Part shown: one piece after another, positions 13,125 through 17,411 of the stretch | How the letters are laid out: each line of letters starts with the position of its first letter | Numbering within the stretch: the first letter of the stretch is position 1 | Assembly (NCBI GenBank): GCA_028819675.1 | Contig: JAPPKT010000512.1 | Location: forward strand, 1-17,411 | Direction: 5' to 3' | DNA: 17,411 bases | Source of the DNA: Caldilineaceae bacterium | GTDB taxonomy: Bacteria > Chloroflexota > Anaerolineae > Caldilineales > Caldilineaceae | Position numbers and translations under genes: made by a program | The notes under the pieces: model-generated | Seen by the model: only the letters and a program-made list of their open reading frames with translations | What the model was told of the DNA's origin: nothing | The model's database searches: none

Positions 13125-16016
13125 CTATGACCCGCGCCGCACAATCAGATGGTGGCAAGGCCTGTTGCTGGATTCGTCAGTACGATGTGGTACGAGGATT
13201 GGGGAGCCATGCGGATTCCCGTTGGTGTCGAGGATCTGCAGTGTGAAACTTTGTGGGACGTCTCTGCCGTAGATGGGGAAATCGAACCGACCAGCGTCGT
13301 TGGCGCCGCTCTTGGATACCGTCTGATATGTGTTGTCCCAGGCGTCAGTCAAGCGAATCGTAACGCCCGGGAGGGCGACGCCTCTATCGTCGACAGCCTG
13401 TCCCATCACGTACTCTCCCGGGCACTGGTCGTCATGCCAGATTCGGTCCAGGACAAAACGATGCCTTCCCGGGAAGTCGGACCTACTCACCTCGGACAAC
13501 TGTCCACTCGAAAAGACTTCCGGAGACAACAGGGCGCCGGCGTTGGCGAAATCGATACCGACCGACAGTCCCGTAAGGGCAGCCATCAGGTCCATTTCGT
13601 CACACTGACCCAAATAGAGCGGGAAGAGCGGCCCGGCATTCCACAACAGCGCGCCCCTCTTGTCCCGCAACAGCCTGCCCTCGTCAACGGGCTCAGTGTC
13701 CTCCTCATTCATCGACCAGCAGCTATGGCAACCTGCGGGATCATCCTCAGGCAGACCAAACGGGTCGGGCAGAGCCAGAAGAGTCCGCCGCGCGCCGTCC
13801 TGGTGTCCGCAGTAGCCAAGTAGGCGCGGTTCCGGACCACCATCGGTCTGCCGCGTCTGGTAGACGGGAGCAGAAGAGATGTTGCGGACACTGTCGATCA
13901 GGGGGAGTGTGCTGCCGTCTTGAAGTTCTTCGCCACTCTCGATTCCATCATGTTCCGGGCCGCCTTCCCTGAGGCTGCCTACAGCGTCCAGCCAAGTTGC
14001 GCTGAAGAATTCGCCGCCGCCTTGCCGGCACGTAAGGCCGGGGGGACACAGATCCAGCAGTTGCAGGTTATCGCTAACATGGAAATCCCAGTCAGCATCT
14101 GCCGTGGGAGCCTGTAGAGCGGACAGAAGCGCCGGTTCTGCGAGGGCAGTGCGCATAAACTCGTTCCAGACAGGTGCGGCTGCCCCGGCTCCGGTTGCAT
14201 TTCGCATGGGGCGGCCGTCGGTGTTTCCGACCCATACGCCTGCAAGCAGATGGCGGGTAAATCCCACCGTCCAGGCATCGCGGTTGTTGTCGGTTGTACC
14301 GGTCTTTGCCGCCGCGGGCCGGTCCAGCGTCAGTTGACTCCCGGCGCCAAACATCGGCACTCGCGCTGGATCGTCACTGAGAATATCGGTAACCAGTGTG
14401 GCTGCTTCCTCCGAGATCGCGGGCTCTCCTGCGGAGGAGTTAGATTCGTAGAGCGTCTGGCCTTGCCCGTCAGTGATCGTAAGGACGTAGCGAGGGGGCG
14501 TGTAGCGTCCTCGATTGGCAATTGTATGGTAGGCACTCGCCAGATCGAGCAGGGTAACTTCGCCGCCTCCCAGGGTCAGACTCAGACCGTACCAATCGGT
14601 ACCCCGATGCAGGCTCCCGAGGCCCATACTGCGAGCGCTCTCCAGCATGCGCTCGACACTTACCGCATCCAGCAGTTTGACAGCGGGGACGTTGTAGCTG
14701 TTGGCGAGCGCGGCTCGTGCGGTTACGGGCCCGTGGAACCTGCGGTCGTAGTTGAGTGGCTCGTACTGTTCAATTGTGCTGAGGGTATAGGTGATGGGCG
14801 TGTCCCAGATGACGGTTGCCGGGCTGATCAGATTGTCGTTGAAGGCAGTTGCGTAGAGAATTGGCTTGATGGCGCTGCCTGGCTGTCGGGGGCTGATCGC
14901 GACATTAACCTGGCCGTCAATCTCTTCACTTCGGTAGTCGACACTGCCTACCATTGCCAGAATCTCTGCCGATCCAGGCTTGAGGGCGATGAGTGCGCCG
15001 TTGTTCATATCGAAGCGGGGTTTGAGAGCCTCAACCTGTTGTGCGACGATCTGCTGCGCTCTTTCCTGCAACGGCATATCAATGGTTGTATAGATGTTCA
15101 ACCCGGCCCGCCTTACGAATCCCTCGCCCAGAGACTTATCCAGTTCGCGGACAACATAGTCTACAAAGTGCGGGGCATAGGGCGATTCTATCTCCGGTGA
15201 CCCTCCCAGCTCAACGTGGGCGGCAAACGCTGCGTTTGCTTCGTCAAGCGTCAGAAATCCGTGGCGTACCATCAACGACAGGACGATCCTCTGCCGTTCC
15301 TTGGCGGTCGCGAAGTCATCGAAAAGGTCAAAGCGCGCCGGCGACTGTGGGATGCCGGCGATCAGCGTCGCCTCAGCCAAGTTCAGATCCACGGCTGGTT
15401 TGCCAAAGTAGGTACGCGCAGCCGCCTGCGGACCGTAGGCCAGGCGGCCATAGTTGAGGAGATTCAGATACAGTTCCAGGAGCTCCTCTTTGGCGTAGGT
15501 CCGCGTCAGTTCACTTGCCAGTCCCGCCTCTGCGATCTTGCGATCGAAAGTCTGATCGTAGCGTTCCTCGGAGCCCAGGAACAGATTACGCGCAAGTTGC
15601 ATGGTAATTGTGCTGGCCCCGGAGACGATCTCTCCTCGTTCGACATTCTGGAGCGCGGCTCCTGCAATGCGAATGGGATCCACGCCTGGATTTGTGAAAA
15701 ATGTCGCGTCTTCGGTTGCAATGGTCGCATTGATCAGGTGCGGGGAAATCCGATCCAACGAGACCCATTCACGCCGGCCCTCACCGATCAGCTCGGCGAG
15801 CAGCTGCCCATTGCGGTCGTACACGAATGTCGTTTGGAAGACGCGGGGAAGGGGCCCGGGCTGATAAATCTGCAGATAGGCTTCGGCTACGTTGGCCAGT
15901 GCAATCGCCGGCCTTCGCCCAACGGCGCCCCGCCGGGAGCCGCAGCCGGAAATGATTATCGTCAAGATCAGAAGGAATAGTAGGGGAGTGCGCCGAACGA
16001 ATGGCAATCCAGGCAT
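13125..16016 (-). CDS. Class A penicillin-binding protein with long C-terminal tail
   Basis: The 963-residue bifunctional peptidoglycan synthase has an N-terminal hydrophobic segment (10-24) ending in a lipobox-like ISGC (Cys25). The GT51 glycosyltransferase covers about 60-235, with the catalytic Glu102 in ATEDATFF, SGASTITMQLARNLF (132-146) and YLNLLNYG. The transpeptidase covers about 305-620: active-site Ser381 in GSAIKP, SYN at 440-442 and KTGTT at 571-575. It therefore polymerises glycan strands and cross-links peptides outside the membrane. After the transpeptidase is a cysteine pair, CPPGLTC, with GGGEFF, a motif shared with the neighbouring paralogue. A Cys-rich stretch (about 730-865) follows, then a carboxypeptidase-regulatory-like beta-sandwich (about 866-940; GEYVMGQAVDDRGVALPGV). 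Family members end near the transpeptidase, so about 300 residues are extra. Lipobox anchoring instead of a plain transmembrane helix is possible but unproven. Confidence 0.92.
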   Translation of the reverse strand: MPGLPFVRRTPLLFLLILTIIISGCGSRRGAVGRRPAIALANVAEAYLQIYQPGPLPRVFQTTFVYDRNGQLLAELIGEGRREWVSLDRISPHLINATIATEDATFFTNPGVDPIRIAGAALQNVERGEIVSGASTITMQLARNLFLGSEERYDQTFDRKIAEAGLASELTRTYAKEELLELYLNLLNYGRLAYGPQAAARTYFGKPAVDLNLAEATLIAGIPQSPARFDLFDDFATAKERQRIVLSLMVRHGFLTLDEANAAFAAHVELGGSPEIESPYAPHFVDYVVRELDKSLGEGFVRRAGLNIYTTIDMPLQERAQQIVAQQVEALKPRFDMNNGALIALKPGSAEILAMVGSVDYRSEEIDGQVNVAISPRQPGSAIKPILYATAFNDNLISPATVIWDTPITYTLSTIEQYEPLNYDRRFHGPVTARAALANSYNVPAVKLLDAVSVERMLESARSMGLGSLHRGTDWYGLSLTLGGGEVTLLDLASAYHTIANRGRYTPPRYVLTITDGQGQTLYESNSSAGEPAISEEAATLVTDILSDDPARVPMFGAGSQLTLDRPAAAKTGTTDNNRDAWTVGFTRHLLAGVWVGNTDGRPMRNATGAGAAAPVWNEFMRTALAEPALLSALQAPTADADWDFHVSDNLQLLDLCPPGLTCRQGGGEFFSATWLDAVGSLREGGPEHDGIESGEELQDGSTLPLIDSVRNISSAPVYQTRQTDGGPEPRLLGYCGHQDGARRTLLALPDPFGLPEDDPAGCHSCWSMNEEDTEPVDEGRLLRDKRGALLWNAGPLFPLYLGQCDEMDLMAALTGLSVGIDFANAGALLSPEVFSSGQLSEVSRSDFPGRHRFVLDRIWHDDQCPGEYVMGQAVDDRGVALPGVTIRLTDAWDNTYQTVSKSGANDAGRFDFPIYGRDVPQSFTLQILDTNGNPHGSPILVPHRTDESSNRPCHHLIVRRGS

Positions 16017-16255
16017 GATACTCAGCAGTCTCTACCAATGCGTGTTGATCACTGACTTGTGGAGACAACCCCACTGGCGAACCTGAACAGGGTCGATCGT
16101 GGAATCTGCGCCTCGATCCCATTAACGACAGAAAGGCGCGTTGTGGTTCCGCCTAGACGGCCGCTTGCAGCTAAACTCCCTCTCTCATTGCCGCGCGGCA
16201 CGATGTCGCTGCATGGCACGACGCATTGTGCACGTCTTTGGACTGAACCGGTCGC
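16017..16255. other. Intergenic spacer between the two PBP genes
   Basis: No gene is seen in these 239 bases. The only structure I find is a perfect 12-base palindrome, TGCCGCGCGGCA, at 16189-16200. It has no T tract and could not form a stable loop without opening its centre. No promoter for the downstream gene stands out. The weak candidate GTTAAT (minus strand, near 16120) has no matching -35. Confidence 0.45.
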
Positions 16256-17411
16256 CTATTCGAACGGATTTTGGAAGATTTCCAGATTCTCCGGTATGTG
16301 CAGCAGATCCCCCGGCCGGAGGATATAGTACGGCCGGATCGCGTTGGGATTGGCTGCTCGCAGCAGGCTTATTGGAATGTCGTATTTCGCGGCTATATTT
16401 ACCCAGGAATCGCCCGACTCCACTTCGTGAATCATGCTTTCTTCATGGAACCGAATTGGGATGGCCCGGGGCAGGAGCAGGCGCTCTCCGTTGAGTGATC
16501 CTTTCACGTGCAGGTTGGCGTTGCGCAACACACTCACAGGCAGTCCATGGGCTCCGGCCAGGCCGGCCCAACTGTCATTTGCTCGCGCCGTGTAGTAGCG
16601 CAGGTCTGAGCAGGATCCCAGTGATACGGGTATACCTTGTTGCATGCTGTATGAGAGCAGTCTGAACTTTTCCTGTTCTGTAGCGGGAATGTACATCAGG
16701 TCATCCCTGTATTCAGGAGGCGGCGTATTCAAGCCATCGTCGTCCTCGTCAACTTCAATCTCCGGCATCGGCGCAAGGGGCCTGCCAACGGTGGAGTAGC
16801 CAGGGGGAAAAGCCAGACCGACCCAACTTGAAATTCTGAGCAAAGATCGGGTCTCCGGGGTAGTATTCGTTCTGCCACCATTGACCGCGCCAATTGTTTC
16901 GTCGACGATACAGTAGGATAGGTCTTCAAAGTCGGCAGACCGAGCGAAATGCGTGGGTAGCGACCTGCCGGTGACAACAGTTCCGGCCAGCAGACCGTTT
17001 CCACGTGTCTTGCTCAGCCAGCTGGAAGTAAAGTACTCACCGCCAGTGCGGCAGCGCACCGCGGGCGGGCAGTCGGGCAGTTGAACGACGGAATCCGGCA
17101 CGTCGAACGCCCAAAGATTCGGGTCGTCGGGAGCACCGATCAGTTCCCTCATCCCCTTGTCAGCGATCACTGCTTCCATAAAGTTGTGCCAAAGGGGGGC
17201 AGCTCCGGCTGCGCCGCTGTTCCCCCACATAGGTGTTCCGTCGCTGTTCCCCGTCCACACGCCGGCCACCAGATATTTCGTGAAGCCGACCGTCCAATTG
17301 TCCTTGAAGTTGGTTGTCGTTCCTGTTTTCGCCGCAGCGGGACGGCTTAGTTTCAACCTGCTGTTTGCACCGAAGGCTGGTTTTCTGGCCTCGTTGTCAC
17401 TCAGAATGTCG
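16256..17411 (-). CDS. Class A PBP, 3' part, with C-terminal LysM repeats (partial)
   Basis: The gene runs off the right edge, and the open frame continues to the last base, so no start is in the window. A TTG at 17356 is inside the frame and is not a start: the 18 codons before it (beginning DILSDNEARKPAFGANS) align with residues 544-560 of the neighbouring PBP. What remains is the end of the transpeptidase, with AAAKTGTTTN and NWTVGFTKYLVAGVWTGNSD, then the shared cysteine motif CPPAVRC-x-TGGEYF. After an acidic linker near EVDEDDDG there are two LysM-like units, a degenerate one (YYTARANDSWAGLA to ERLLLPRA) and a good one (HEVESGDSWVNIAAKYDIPI to RPGDLLHIPE). These would bind peptidoglycan and tether the synthase to the wall. 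The gene is a paralogue of its downstream neighbour with a different tail. Confidence 0.92.
   Translation of the reverse strand, partial: DILSDNEARKPAFGANSRLKLSRPAAAKTGTTTNFKDNWTVGFTKYLVAGVWTGNSDGTPMWGNSGAAGAAPLWHNFMEAVIADKGMRELIGAPDDPNLWAFDVPDSVVQLPDCPPAVRCRTGGEYFTSSWLSKTRGNGLLAGTVVTGRSLPTHFARSADFEDLSYCIVDETIGAVNGGRTNTTPETRSLLRISSWVGLAFPPGYSTVGRPLAPMPEIEVDEDDDGLNTPPPEYRDDLMYIPATEQEKFRLLSYSMQQGIPVSLGSCSDLRYYTARANDSWAGLAGAHGLPVSVLRNANLHVKGSLNGERLLLPRAIPIRFHEESMIHEVESGDSWVNIAAKYDIPISLLRAANPNAIRPYYILRPGDLLHIPENLEIFQNPFE

Noticed and set aside
14250..15200. Open frame of 316 codons on the plus strand
   Set aside because: It lies entirely opposite the transpeptidase region of the class A PBP, whose catalytic motifs are all intact. 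It has no family resemblance and is a composition shadow.
17354..17356. TTG as the start of the right-edge gene
   Set aside because: The frame is open to the window end and the preceding codons align with the neighbouring PBP, so the gene is truncated by the window rather than starting here.

Overview
The window looks like one end of a contig from a Chloroflexota-type bacterium, possibly the Caldilineales/Anaerolineae side. I infer this from the Tat/lipobox sugar-binding protein, LysM and fasciclin modules joined by Ala/Thr/Pro-rich linkers, and two class A penicillin-binding protein (PBP) paralogues side by side. No rRNA or marker gene is present, so the taxonomic call is tentative. Positions 1-135 are pure homopolymer runs that look like an assembly or read artefact. 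They are followed by a G-rich heptad repeat (171-205) and about 540 bp with no convincing gene.

Plus strand, 750-8361: a secreted protein with one Ig-like (Big_9 type) domain comes first. After it lies a carbohydrate module: a Tat-exported lipoprotein solute-binding protein (1806-3179), two ABC permeases of the MalF and MalG types (3252-4154, 4159-5058), a cytoplasmic GH42-like beta-galactosidase-family hydrolase (5128-7116) and a zinc-dependent alcohol dehydrogenase (7255-8361). The logic is uptake of a galactoside or related oligosaccharide, then hydrolysis inside the cell. No ATPase subunit and no regulator gene is in the window. A perfect 14-bp hairpin separates the binding-protein gene from the first permease gene and probably sets unequal expression.

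Minus strand, 17411-8393: four genes all point left. First comes the 3' part of a class A PBP with LysM-like C-terminal repeats, cut by the window edge. A complete class A PBP follows, with a possible lipobox N-terminus and a different C-terminal tail. Next is a secreted protein with two copies of an unrecognised 125-residue domain, a LysM and a FAS1 domain. Last is a DinG-family Fe-S helicase. The first three form a cell-envelope cluster. The helicase is set apart by a terminator and has its own promoter, placed so that its mRNA would be leaderless. The helicase and the alcohol dehydrogenase converge at about 8362-8392.

The points I would look at first are the duplicated domain of the LysM-FAS1 protein, the paired PBPs with diverged tails, the predicted leaderless dinG transcript whose -35 region is shared with the upstream terminator tract, and the intra-operon hairpin in the sugar transporter.
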